Shown here: piece by piece, positions 1-12,069 of the stretch
Layout: every line of letters begins with the position of its first letter
Position numbering within the stretch: position 1 is the first letter of the stretch
Assembly (NCBI GenBank): GCA_037043015.1
Contig: CM073323.1
Coordinates: 26,440,758 to 26,504,757 of the forward strand
Direction of reading: 5' to 3'
Source: Bryum argenteum
Taxonomy: Eukaryota; Streptophyta; Bryopsida; Bryales; Bryaceae
DNA length: 64,000 nt
The notes under the pieces: generated by a model
Database searches by the model: none
Told to the model about the DNA's origin: nothing
What the model saw: the letters and a program-made list of their open reading frames with translations, nothing else
Program-made: the position numbers and the translations under genes

Positions 1-3000
1 TCTCAAGTGGGCTGCAAAAGAGCACCTTGTAGAAAGTGCCGAAAAGATCACATAAAAGTTCCAGCGACTGTATGCATGTTGCCCTCAGCCACTGGTCTGC
101 CGATGCTGGGTTGTCTTCATCTTTACCAGCATGTCGAACGTAGTCAAACATAGGAAATAAAATACGATGAAAGACGCTGTCCCAGAACAGCCTCGAGAAT
201 TTCAGGCCACGCTCCTTGAGTAGGCCAAACAAAACGTTTAGAGCTAAGTTGCTAACTTCGGTTCGAGGATCTGTTGTGAGCTCAGACAGCCCAGCAAGCA
301 TTGGGAACCAGTAGTACTCCGCCACCTCGAGATCTGATTGGTCTGCATTCGGCCCCAGTCTCGGGACACTCCCAGGTATCTGACCCTGCAAAGTATTATA
401 CAGCGCAACACTGCAGTAAGCAGAATAGATCTATACTTGCTACATTACCAGTTCCGAAAAAAGCAGCACAATTGCAGTGTTGTTCAGTGAGAAGCGTCCT
501 AGCAGCAGTCTGCAGAAGATACTTAGCTTACATTTGCCAAGCGATCCTCACAAATTCGGAGAAGAGTAATAGCTTTGAGACTTGTGTCTGCGCTGAGCTT
601 GTTGTTTGCAAATGCAATAAGACAGTTCACACAATCTATGAAACAATCTCCAACCACCTGATCAAAATATTCCAGTACAACTGCAAAAGATTGGATGAAG
701 TTAAAACCGTGTTAAAAGAAGCAGCTTCGTCATCTAGAAAGTGAGTGTACGACAATGAACAAAAACAAGTCTCGCTTTTCGTCAGAGGAACTCAAATGGT
801 CAAATAACCAGTGCACATTCCCTACAGTTTAGAATCAGCAGAGGCACCGCATGAACCACCTGCATTTCAAGAGCTGTACCTTGCTCGACATTCTCAGAAG
901 CAACATGGTAGACGGCTTCTACATCATCATACGCAGCTCTGGTGAAGACCATGAACACACTCCGCCAACCAGACTTGATACTGCCAACCTTCGATTTAAT
1001 TATCTGGAAAGGAAACCATATTGAATATTACACTGCTTCATGTGCAGCTTCAAAGCTATTTGCACACAGCATGTCCAACCTATACATGAAACTAATCTCA
1101 ACGATTGCTACTTTGGAGCAACATGGTACATATGAAGTATTCGGTGGACAGGACTAAAGACAAATCTCAAACACCGAAATGTATGTGAACTGATATACCT
1201 GCACTATGCAGTCCACAATGCGAGCACGAATAGTCGGATTCTTGCAGTTCCGCATGATTACAACAAAAGGCTTCAGAATATCATTCTGGAATGTAAAGTT
1301 TGCCGGTTCCGCCCGTTCAAGGTACTTGATGGCAATCTGCCTCAGAGAATCAATCGCATACATAGAGATCTTCTCATCAGAATGACTTCCAGCCGCAACG
1401 AAATGAGGAGAGAGCACCGCCCATATTCTGCTCCAAACCTGAGCCAACCGTTCACGTGCGTAAACAACCATCACTGCTTTTACAAAATGATGATACTTTG
1501 TATATCGACTGCGGAGTGATTAAAGCTCAGGAACTAGAAAAAAAGTTCGCAAACGGATATAATTAAGCCAGGGCTTCATGGAGTCTCGTTACCATCCGAA
1601 TCCGTGTCATGTTGTAGTAGCTAATTTCCACCAGCTTGGTCAGACTGAAAACACGCGGTGGAGATTGTTTCAGTTCTTCAGTGGAGACTCCACACAAGGC
1701 TGCAATGAACTCTACAATCACATTGCCAGGCAGCCGTACACTGTTCACAAATACTTGTTTAGTGGGTTTGCCAGTAAGCTCTGTCAACGATTGTACCAAA
1801 GAGTCGCGAGATATCTGGTTGCTGCCCGATGCAATCCCGGGAGTAGAAACTATATACTCAAGCCTGGACACGCACTCCAAGACAGCATTCCAGGTATCTC
1901 GTAGAGCTTCTGGTTCCGTCTGACACATAGATAGCAATGTCTTCAATGCCTCCACGTTCTTCGGTCGCATCTCCCTTGGGGCGTGTAAAAACGTAAATCT
2001 GCAAAACATTGAATGTATCAAGCAACGACAACTAGTTGATGTGAATAAATGCATTTGGTACTCGGAGACCAACCTCACTAATGAAGTCAGAAATGCAGAG
2101 CGCATCGTCTCCATCCCGAGCGCTTTCGTCAAGTAAATACCGAGCCGAACCCCCTCCATACACAACACAATCCGAGCTTTGTTATCACTATCCTCCATTG
2201 TTACAGAAAACACGGCAAGTAATGGCCATCCGACGGCTTCTAACATTGAGCGAGCCAGGTCTTCATGTTGTGCTGTATGAACCTCTCCTTTCTTAGGTCC
2301 AGCTTTCTTAATAACTGACTCAGATATCTCATCACTCCCTTTCGTTGCATCAGCTACAACCTTTGGCCGAAATTCACCAAGATTCAATATACTGACGATT
2401 GAACTTCTTTCTTCCGGTCTTTCATTATCCTTCAGCTTGATCTCCTCTCGAACTATAGAATCGTATATATCTTCCAACAGTTCCTGTATACAGAGGCACG
2501 TCAGTGAGCAATTTGCAGCAGTGGCAAGCGAAGTAAAAGAAACAAAATTTCTTGAGAGAAATATGCTGGAAATCAGATGACCTGTTTGCAAAATATAGCT
2601 AATAGACATACCTTACCCTTCCCTCACGGTTAAGTATATGCCAATCGCAAGTTCTAAAACATGAAGAAGATTGCGGAGCACTAAACAAGGAGAGATCCAC
2701 TACTGATTTGTGTACTGTACCTGAGACGCATGTTCTTCGACGTCGCTGGAAGAGTTTATGCGCACAAAATCAGCCTTCGTCATCTTGTTAGTCACTGTGG
2801 GGTTGTAGGCATCATTGTTAAGCATAATCACAGCATATGCCAACCTATAGGCAGTGTCCGCATTCCTGAAGAGATCTGGATTATCAAGGCAAAATCTACA
2901 TGACATTATAGGTTTTTCGGTCAGTACCATGGACAACAAACTATGCTGAAATGGAGGTAGACTTCAATATCAATGTCCAGCAGCCAGATTGAGACTTAAC

Positions 3001-6000
3001 CTCTCAGCGAATTTCTCCATGATCCGGTCGATCTTCTGTGCTTCCCCAGGGAGACGATAACCGTTAAGGAAGATCCGAATGGCTTCATCAAACTTCATCT
3101 GACTGAAGTTGAGTGCATCAACATATGCATGCATCACTGACGAAGGAAATTCCTCGTGCTGCCCCAAGTAGTCCCCGATCATTGCCTGCAGAGTAATAGA
3201 AGACACTTCTAATTACATTACTAGACATTAATAAGACACTAGACTCAAACTCTTCACATTCTGAATCAAGTGCACAGTGTCTCTGAATATTGACAGACTA
3301 ACTCAATGTCACAAACTAAAGGGATCGGTTCTGATTCAATAGAGTGATATCTTGCAAAGAATAAGAGTGAATAGCAAGCATATTGTCACCCGATTCGAAC
3401 GAAGGATTAAATTTTCACTAAGTGTGAGTTCAATGAAGTGAAGGAAAACTCTCTCACATAGGTGAATTTAAAAACTCTTTCATCTTATTGCGATTAAAAT
3501 TGTCGGCGTATATCATATACAAACAAATGCAGCTAAATAGGAATTACGTGTTTCCACTGTCTGTGTGAGGGACAGGGAACGAAGTCCAAGTACCTTAGCA
3601 ACAGCACTCTCCATCGTGACTTTCGAAGCTTTCGCTTTCTCATACTCATCCGCATGGGTCACAGCCTTCGTATCATCTTTGACTTCCAGATAAGTACCGT
3701 CTGTATTTACCCCATCAGCATGGACCTCAGAAGCAGGTACAGACAGATCGGGAAACACAGGCACATTTCCTCTCTGTTCTGATGTCCATGTTCCAAGTGA
3801 CCTTAAAATGTTCACCACACTCTGAAACCACAAGCAATAAGGTGTCAGAGATAGAGCGCCCAACAATCATTGAAATGCCTAACCCGTCAATTGGAACATT
3901 GGAAGGCTTAGAGGTCTGACTCACTTGAAGAGCTGAGGATTTCAGTGCAGTATTTTTTGCAACAACAGCAGCATTGAGCTCTCCATCAGGTGTTCCTTGG
4001 GCAAGTCGCGATAAAGAGTTAACCTTTACAGATCGACATTGACGACGGAAACTCAGAACGAATCAAACTCAAAGTGCAGTCCGTAATGGACGAGGAGAGA
4101 AAGCAATCTGATTTTTTCTGAGAACGACAAGACTTCCTATTATAAATATGGATGCTCTTGAGCTCTTTACACAATCTCGGCATTTGACGAAAATTTATAG
4201 AGCTGTGCTTGAATTCTATACCATGCGCTTAAAGAAGTTTGTAGCATCTACTTCACAATCGTAGTTCACAAAAATGTCTGCCAACATCTGTGGGTCATTG
4301 CAAGCTTTCTCGAGCATTCTGCAGAGCAATACATAATCTTTTATTAGCTTGCACCACGAGGGTTGGAGATTTCAGTTGTTTTCTTTATTCCTAAAGAGGC
4401 ATCAGATCATGTTGCTGCTATTGTACTAAATCCCAACTTTGATTAGCTAGGATGGTGAGATTGTCCCATACTTAAGAACTGCTGTACGTTGATGAAGAGG
4501 ACAATCAGTCTCTAAGGAACGTAAGACAATCAAATTGAAGAAAATTCCCAACTCCGCCTGCGAATAGCTCACTTTGTCAGAAAAATTGTTATTTATCTCT
4601 CAACCAGTTAGTAAATCATAAGGTGACTGGTTGAATGAGTCATGCAAACACTGGAAAACTAGTGCGAACGCTTTGACTTAGCCCAGAGAAATTATCTCAA
4701 CTATGATACTGCAAAACTAAATGATGACCGCTATGAGTATGAGCCAAAATTTTACCTTGAGGCTATCTCCAAAGCGTTGCATCATTGCCAGAAAGATATT
4801 AACTGCAAGCTGCCACAAGGAGAAACAAGATAGAGGTTACTTCTAACTGCCACAAGATACATCCCTTCTTTAGCTACTAAACAAGATACACATTGCGTTA
4901 CAATTCAGCAACTTGAATAAATTAACACGACGAATGTTCTGATGTTTAGGTTACTCCAATATAAAAGACCAGACAAGCAAACACAGCAGGAGGAGCGATG
5001 TCCCCTTTACAGCAGTCTAAACACAAGGAAGCATACCACCAACATACTCCACTCATCAAAGCACCGGGAGAATCTGCATAAGCAAAGATGGAGCACCAAC
5101 CTGAAAAACTGCTGCAGTTGACGAAATAGACGACCTCAGTAACGCATAACAGAAATATGCTTTCACAAGGTCGATGAAAGAGAAATTCGTGGTGAAAGCA
5201 TGATCTGCACTTTCCAGGCATCCCTATGCAACAGACCGGAAGGATGTCAGAAGTGAGCATTAAAACCCGAATAAAGCACAAAAGTATAGAGAGACCTCTT
5301 AGTTCCAAAATAGGATCCCACAACTGAAGGACATACAATATTGCATGAAACCACTGAAGTAAAACCACCAATAAATACTGGTTCGTACCATCTTCCTCAA
5401 CGAAACTGCGTGGTTTCTCTTTCAATATAAAAAGCAGGCATGACATCTGAAGTAGGAGTCACCTTCATTACAGGCAAATTAAATGATGACGTCGAAGAAA
5501 GCACACCTGAAGCAGTTCAAGAGACAGTAACTTGGTTCTTCTAAGAAGATCGTCATTTCCCTCCTTCATGACCATCTGCACGCGTTCCAAATTGCCTCAT
5601 GAGCTATTAGAGACGTAACTCCACTCTATCTACTATAGCATGAGAGAAAGGAGAGTGATACATATCTTACTTTGCAGATAGTGCGGAGGATAAGAAAAGC
5701 ATCCTTCTGACCCAAGGACAAAACCTCCAGATCTTTCCCACTGCAATTGTTCAACGCAAGCAACCACTGACAGGTATCAACAGAAGTTTCTGTAATCTAG
5801 AATAGCACCAGTCGTTGTCTGCACAACAACTCTAAGTATTCCTTAAGAGAGTGATGAAAGTGTACATACTCATGGTTCTTAATCGCTCCCTCAGGTGTTA
5901 CAGCTTTTTCCAATGCAGCTTCGATAGCCTGAAATTAACAGCGAAAGACAAGATGTGAGTCATTCCGAAACGTATATGATGATTGTGAATTTAAGAAGTA

Positions 6001-9000
6001 TTACAATGCAATGAGCCACTTTACAGTATCTAACTCGAAACCATATGCGCTGAGCACATGTGCCACTCCTGGAGCTTCAAAGCACGTAAAACAAGGCATG
6101 GTATTATATAGAACCATGATCATTATTAAAAACGCAATAAAGGATGGAAATAGCAAAAGAAAAGCTGGAAGAACACAAGCTTAAACCCAAGAGAAACATA
6201 TCAGTAGTTTAAATTTCAAATAATCTCAGAACTTGGAAACTTTTTTACTTCCATAACTCGTCACAAAAAGTCACAAACCTTGAGATCGGATTCAGTGGCC
6301 AGGCGATGAAACTCCGCCATGGGAACCGGTAGTGAGGTACTTGAAATCGGTCGAGGGGATTGAAGAGGCATTTTCATGACATCCCCTGTGCCTGCATTGC
6401 TTGCTTCCCTGGTCTCCGAGTCTACAACAATTGTGGTAGTTCTGCTGTATTCCAGTTGCGGTCTCGCTGAAATCTGCCCATTTCCTACATGGGCAACATT
6501 CCCATCAGATGACGGACCAGGGCCATGGTCATTGGAGCTACTGGCATGTACATCTTCAGGTGATCGTGCTGATGACAGTTGCAGATGGGAACCAGACTGC
6601 AGAACGAAAAAGTTCAGAAAGGGATCACCGACCGAAGACGTTTTACTATTATGACTAGATCAATATAAATATGACAACAAATCATTGATAAAGAAAAGGT
6701 GATCAGTACAACCTTGCGTAGAATGTAGAACTTAAGTTATATCACTTAACAATCTGTGAATCATTCAGATATTCTTAAAAGGGACAAATACCTCTACATC
6801 GGACTCCATGCGCCTCAAAATAATGCTGATTATTTGTGATAGTGTTGCTTTTGCAGTTGCCTGATGTGCAAAATTCTTGCTGCATCCAACACATCTCATA
6901 AATAACGCCACTAGATGAGTGGCGAGCAAAGAAACTCACAAATTGACACCAAGCATGCAAATATTCATATCTCATGATCAAGTAAGTTGGATGACAAATA
7001 GAATATCCTACCAGTTATTCAAGAGTAAAATATATCCAACTAAATTACAGACTCGCTAAAAATCTACCTGCTCAAGACGATGTTGTAGCATGTTCGAACA
7101 GCAGTCAACAGACATTCTCCATGTACTGCGATCTCAGGACAAGTACGATGTTGTTATAATCTGGAAATGCCTCGAGCACCGTAGATTTTTTATACTGGTA
7201 GATGATCTACTGCAATAAAAGCTAAGTCAAAATACCTTGAAAAGAAGGAGAAGCTATTGCTGTCAGAAGCACCTTAATGACTTGGAGAACCAAACTGCAA
7301 AACAAGCAAACTCCACACGTTAAGTGGACGCCCCATACGGAACAAATACCTTCACCTAAGTCGGAACGCTAAAAGTATCAACCAGCAATAGCCAAGCAGG
7401 AGAACTAAAAAAGTAGGAAGGCCAAGCGTGATACAGACATTAAAAGTGAAAAGGGTTATCAACTACCAAAAGCAATAGTAATATAATCTTCAAGCTTTCT
7501 TACTAAATTAAAACAGCTCACATGGCTTTAATGTAAAGTGATTACTTTGACCAAGCCGCGCACTCAACACTCAACACTGAGTAGTGAAAACTAAGCGTAC
7601 CTGTCAGGTGCGACAGTGTCAGCTGATGCACAAACCATGTTAAAAATCTCAGTTGCCAGTTGCCCATTCTTTCCTCCATCGACACCAGCTTCTCCAACTA
7701 GATGGCCATATGATATGAGTTTCTACATGAATCGTGCCAATAAGATGGTAAGTTGACATTCCACCAGCCCGTTCAGATAATATAGGTCCAAGCAGAAGTA
7801 TTGTTCTATCCCGTTCAACACATCCTCAGATAAGCAAGGCTCCTCATTTCAAATCACCAAGTAATTAACCACTTGATGATGTCAGTAATTAACTCCACCG
7901 AAATCAGAATGTTTGCCAAGTAACCACCAGTTTTAATAGAGGTGAATCTCACGTGTAGACAGTCAAGAGCTGCTTCCACAATCCTGGGCTGCTTCGTCTC
8001 AAAGGCGAGACGCAAGGGCAAGATCACCAGATCTGCTTCCGATCCTTCTAGGGTATGCCCAGCCTCGGCCAAAGTTGCAACAGCTGATTGCCCAGTATTT
8101 GGCTTCGCAGTGAGAAAGCCTGGGCCTGCATCCACAAACTTCGTGTCTCTTTCCGTAGGACTTGATGTAACACCTTCAGATCCATTGCCATGGTTATCAG
8201 ATCTGCATCCAATAGTTCTACGTCAGCAGAACTCCAATCTGTGTCCACCTGCTAAAGAACCTAAAAGCTTCAGCATGGATTCAGAGAGCTGCCAAATCTT
8301 TAACCAAACGAAAGTTCAAGATATCTGAAAATTGCTCCTGCTGTTATGCTCAACTTCCCCTTCTGTAATTGAACCTCAAAAATATCTGCAAGCCACTCTA
8401 GTATAAAAATAATAAAAACACACGTCCACATCGTTTGAATTTTTCCTTCAAGGTGAATTTTAATGATCTAAAAAAGGCTCAAGAAAAAGGTCTAGAAGAA
8501 CACGTTTTAACTCGAACAACCGGCTCTTCTTGTGATGATGACACAGGCTTCCTCTCTGCAATTGTACAGGAAAAACCTAAATAAGTGACTAATTCGTTTC
8601 ATGTCTAAAACAAGCTCAAAAATTTGATCAATAAGCTGCACTTCGGATCGAAGAATATCGCTACATTGATCCGAGAATGCAATGTAGCCTCCGATCCGAG
8701 GATTCATTGCACTCTAAATAAATCTTGCCAAGGCACATAAAATTTCTATATGAAACGCACTTGGTTGAGATCGCCGGATGGCTTTAAAAGAATCCAGCTC
8801 AAAGATGACTGAATCCGATGCATTCAATCTTCAGAAACATTACAATGCCGCAATTCCTGCAATTCATTTTCAAACGAAAGATTCATCCAGATTATGATTT
8901 ATTTCGCAACTTTTACTCAGATCGCCGTAACAATAACTCACCTAGGTAAGCTTTGAGAGCAATCTGCAAGCTGCCATACTTTCGGCCTGCGGAATCCTTG

Positions 9001-9050
9001 AGCATGCGCTCAAATGCACTCGTCACAAAGACGCCTCCCGCCTCCGCCAT
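1..9050 (-). CDS. BIG: BIG-type (Sec7) ARF guanine-nucleotide exchange factor, 3' end off the window
   Basis: Large brefeldin-A-inhibited-type ARF-GEF, which in plants activates ARF GTPases at the trans-Golgi/endosomes by catalysing GDP-GTP exchange. The start ATG at 9050 opens [20 protein letters not shown]. Phase-consistent exons, in transcript order: 8942-9050, 8504-8555, 7953-8202, 7601-7722, 7236-7294, 7068-7125, 6792-6879, 6279-6596, 5870-5928, 5671-5740, 5507-5575, 5296-5323 (28-nt microexon, least certain), 5101-5204, 4756-4809, 4472-4557, 4222-4318, 3925-4023, 3594-3821, 3001-3185, 2721-2895, 2074-2483, 1593-1998, 1199-1438, 880-1003, 532-680, 1-385. That is about 1341 codons; plant BIGs are about 1700-1800 aa, so some 400 residues lie beyond base 1. 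The Sec7 catalytic stretch [19 protein letters not shown] is present, as are post-Sec7 HDS blocks such as [13 protein letters not shown] and [15 protein letters not shown]. Odd points: the exon for the first Sec7 helices is absent (separate entry), and the usual LNTDAHN reads LNNDAYN. The family assignment is certain; whether the product is functional is uncertain. Confidence 0.93.
3186..3593 (-). pseudogene. Decayed or lost BIG exon (start of Sec7 domain)
   Basis: Between the exon ending ESAVAK (3594) and the exon starting AMIGDYLGQ (3185), plant BIG proteins normally carry about 40-45 residues. These begin FNR..(K)G(I/V)E.L and form the first Sec7 helices. On the minus strand this interval contains only a short remnant reading [14 protein letters not shown] followed by a stop, near 3497-3453. 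It lacks a usable AG acceptor directly upstream, and no further matching peptide occurs in any frame before the next exon. Joining 3594 directly to 3185 keeps the reading frame, so a transcript skipping this exon would encode a Sec7 domain missing its N-terminal helices. Assembly error, an unrecognised exon form or genuine decay cannot be separated from sequence alone. Confidence 0.6.
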
Positions 9051-9385
9051 TTTTTTAATGCGCACTTTCAATCAGATTCTTCCGGAGTCAATCATATACC
9101 TCCTTTCGCACCAAAGACCTCCACAGCAAAAATCGAAACATCGTCAATTCACAGAACGGGGACTCTGTTCCGCCATAGCCAGGAACAGTCCATTGCCGCA
9201 TCCAAGTCCCAAGCCACGTTCCCTATTCACCTCCAGGACCTCCTTCACGTCTCAAGTTTTCACTTTTACGTTTACTTTTACTTTATTCGACAAAACCCTA
9301 AATGACTTCCTCGCTCGCTTGATTCTGTCTGTCGGAGGTTTTGCAATCGACAAAATTGGGACTGGAATGCTGTAAGTTTGGGGCA
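9051..9385. promoter_or_regulatory. Divergent BIG/BDP1 promoter region with a telo-box
   Basis: The two start codons face away from each other across only 335 bp, so both 5' leaders and core promoters must fit here. A plant telo-box, AAACCCTAA, lies at 9293-9301 on the BDP1 side, next to TC-rich sequence (about 9246-9285, ttttcacttttacg-type). In angiosperms telo-boxes are typical of promoters of translation and cell-growth genes, which suits a Pol III factor. I see no clear TATA box. Transcription starts are not visible from sequence. Confidence 0.6.
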
Positions 9386-11219
9386 ATGGAGGAAGGGGAT
9401 CTTTTGGCAGCTGATGAAGCTGAAGAAGGTGAAGAAGGAATGGAGGAATTCAAAGAAGAGGAGTTGCAGGAAGTTCCATTGCCGGAAATCGAAGAAGAAG
9501 AAGAGTTGCGGGAAGTTCCATTGCCTGTGGCGACTTTGAAACGGGCTCAACCTGTGAACACTGGTGCTAAGAAGAAGCGCAAGATTGTGCATCGCTCGAG
9601 TAGGGGCAGAACGAAAGGTATGATAATTAACTGACTGACTGACTGATCGATTTCTACGAATTGAGCTAATGCTCGGTTATGGCAGATGCGGAGACGAAGA
9701 CGATCACGCTCAGCAGAATGAAAGCCTCTGCGTCGTTAGACTTGTCCGATCCGTCACAGTTGACAATGAAGGAGATTATTCGGCGGGCGGAGGCGATTGA
9801 GCGAGCGGTAAGTGTCCCTCACACGGTAATTTCAATGCTGCAATGATGCTCGAATTAAAACCTTGTGAGTTTGCAGAAAGCGAGGGAGGAAGCGGCGAAG
9901 AAAGCTGAGGAGAAAGCTGAGAAGAAGAAAGGCTCAAGCTCAACAAGCAGAGCTTCAGCGACGGATAGACCAGCAGCGCAGAATACGTAAGCTTGAGTCT
10001 TCTTCTCTTTCATGTCCTGTAAATCCCTCTCCGGGTGACTGCTTCTTCCTTTCGAGTTTATACCCTAATGTGGAGTTTTTTGGCAGGCCTGCTCCCTCCG
10101 TCATAGCCCCGCAAGTGCAGATTGTGAACGGGCGCATTGTGATCAATCAACAAAGCTTGGTTGTGGCTGCCCAAGCCAGCACTCGCGAGGATACCGACAC
10201 TTACCGAAGAGTGGAAGAGGATAGGCCTAAGCTCAATTACAACTCATACTCTAACCGAACACCCGTGGAGAGATGGAAAGCTGAGGACACTGCTTTATTC
10301 TACAAGGTACGCTTTTCGCACACAGGAATGCACTCTGGCTCTTTCTTCTTGTGAACAAACACGGTTAAAGCTCGAAGGTTGGTTGCAGGCATTGCAGCAA
10401 TTTGGAACAGATTTTGAGCTGATACAGAATTTATTTCCTGGAAGAACCAGGAGACAAGTGAAAGCCAAGTTCAAGAACGAAGAGAAACTGAATCCAATTC
10501 GCCTCGCTGATGCCCTTGGCCACAAAACGCAAGGTATGTACATGCCATTGATTCATTAAACTTGAGATGCGGTCATCGTACCAAGAGGCTCTAACTGCTT
10601 GGAGTACTTTTGCTACAGATCAATCTCATCACTACCGAGCGATCATCGAGATGCTGAAGACAGAAAAAGCCGAAGTTGAAAACGAAGACGACATTCTTTT
10701 GAACAATCTTCTGCTACCTCGTCCGGTGCCGAATGAAGCAGCAGCAGCCGTTGATACGGAACAGGTGATTTTTGGCAACACAAAAGTGATACTTTTCTAT
10801 GAATGTCTGTCAAAGCTTGTTGGTGTTAATGATGGACATGGGATTTGCAGGCCAAACCGGACGAGGACGAGGCAGTCAAACCGGATGATGATGATGATGA
10901 TGATGATGATGCGAACATTGATCCACCCATTTTTGCTGCTGCCGAAGTTGATGACCCTTCTGCATCGGATGATCCTCCTGCACCGGAAGAAGCCCCGGCA
11001 TTGGAGGAAGCTCCTTCGGGTAGCAGTAATCCTCCTGCTAACCCTTTGGGAAGCTACGGGAAGGTTGCAACAAATCCTTTGGGGAGCTACGGGAAGGTTG
11101 CAACAAATCCTTTGGGGAGCTACGGGAAGGTTGCAACAAATCCTTTGGGGAGCTACGGGAAGGTAGCAACTAATCCTTTAGGCAGCTATGCGAAGAATCC
11201 TTTGGGCATGTATAAATAG
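9386..11219 (+). CDS. BDP1: TFIIIB subunit B'' homologue (BDP1-like, SANT/Myb domain)
   Basis: Predicted third TFIIIB component, which with TBP and BRF recruits RNA polymerase III to tRNA and 5S genes. Seven phase-consistent exons: 9386-9617, 9686-9807, 9877-9986, 10087-10306, 10389-10533, 10619-10764, 10851-11219, giving about 447 aa. The N-terminus is acidic (MEEGDLLAADEAEEGEEG), then basic KKKRK. A Lys/Glu/Ala-rich helix (exon 3) precedes the SANT fold spread over exons 4-5: RTPVERWKAEDTALFYKAL, FGTDFELIQNLFPGRTRRQV, KAKFKNEEKLNP. This is characteristic of the BDP1 extended SANT domain. Exon 7 holds an Asp run encoded by a GAT microsatellite and four to five NPLGSYGKVAT repeats before the stop at 11217-11219. 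An in-frame ATG at 9341 would add 15 residues; 9386 starts the conserved-looking acidic region. It shares its promoter with the BIG gene. Family confidence is high, based on the SANT motif and context. Confidence 0.88.
10883..10909 (+). repeat. (GAT)n microsatellite coding an Asp run in BDP1
   Basis: About nine GAT codons in exon 7 encode a run of Asp between AVKP and ANIDPP. The frame is preserved, so length changes would alter only the acidic linker. Confidence 0.85.
11033..11214 (+). repeat. 33-bp tandem repeats encoding NPLGSYGKVAT in BDP1
   Basis: Four nearly identical 33-bp units encode NPLGSYGKVAT, then degenerate NPLGSYAK and NPLGMYK units finish the protein. Units 2 and 3 are identical at DNA level in the part I compared, which points to recent unequal exchange. 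I do not recognise this C-terminal repeat as a standard part of BDP1. Confidence 0.9.
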
Positions 11220-12069
11220 AACTGGCTCAGTCGGGGTTCACTTGTTTTTTTAAAACTTTATTAACACCCACCGGCTTATAAGTTAGTCCACCGAGCAATC
11301 CGTTTTGGTGTTTGCATTAAAACGGAGTGATTATGAGTCACAGCGTCAAGCTTTTGACAGGAGCGAGCCTTCAAGGCTTAGTGATCATTGACTTGTTTAG
11401 CAATTTGTAAATCAAGTTATTGAGAAGTTCAATCTGTTCAGCAATTTTGCATGCACCTCTCTACGGTTCAATTCATTTGTGCTGATTCTTTCTTTTTTGT
11501 TTCATGTTGTTTCCTTTGAACTTGAGTTACTTCCATGATGCTACTTGGGGCTGTCCTGTATTTGTAGAACTCATGAGCAGTATGTGTAGGTGGTATTTCT
11601 TTTAGCCATTCTAGAAATTTTGTGTAGCTTGTATGGTGAAACCACCTATTGTTGTGCACTTCAGGGAAAGTGAGCGAATATAGATACTTGGAATGAGAAA
11701 TGAGCGAGTTACTATTTTTCAGGGATAAGTAGGAAAAGACGAACTTTCCCTATCTTTGTGGTTTTTAAAAACACACACATAATTAAATACAAATTTAAGG
11801 AATAGAAGCCTAAAGGTTGGCACCCAAAATGTTTACGCATGAGGTACATGCAAGGGAGGTGAGATCTTTATGAAGGCAAGAATCTTGGGTGCCCAACTTT
11901 AGGTAAGTGCTAACCTTTAGGTGGTTTCACCATAGTGCCTTGCATGCTCCCAGAGGAATTCCTTTTGCGTGGCTATATTTCCTTTTTCCATTTTTCTATC
12001 ATAAGAGTTCAAAAACTGAAAGAAATTTGTTTTAGGTGACACAAGTATTGATCTTTTAAGTCCTAAAGG
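11220..12069. other. 3' flank of BDP1, no gene seen
   Basis: AT-rich sequence downstream of the BDP1 stop. It carries presumed 3' UTR and polyadenylation signals that I cannot delimit. A pair of similar phrases at 11815-11825 and 11897-11909 (aaaggttggcacc / ggtgcccaacttt) forms a short inverted repeat. No coding potential recognised. Confidence 0.5.

Noticed and set aside
4803..4809. Alternative acceptor at 4802 for the BIG exon ending 4756
   Set aside because: It would break the phase with the preceding exon ending VFQ; the acceptor giving exon 4756-4809 restores phase and the expected LAVNIF reading.
10567..11166. 199-codon plus-strand open frame with a poly-Met run
   Set aside because: It is the wrong frame of the BDP1 exons (GAT repeats read as ATG) and runs through an intron.
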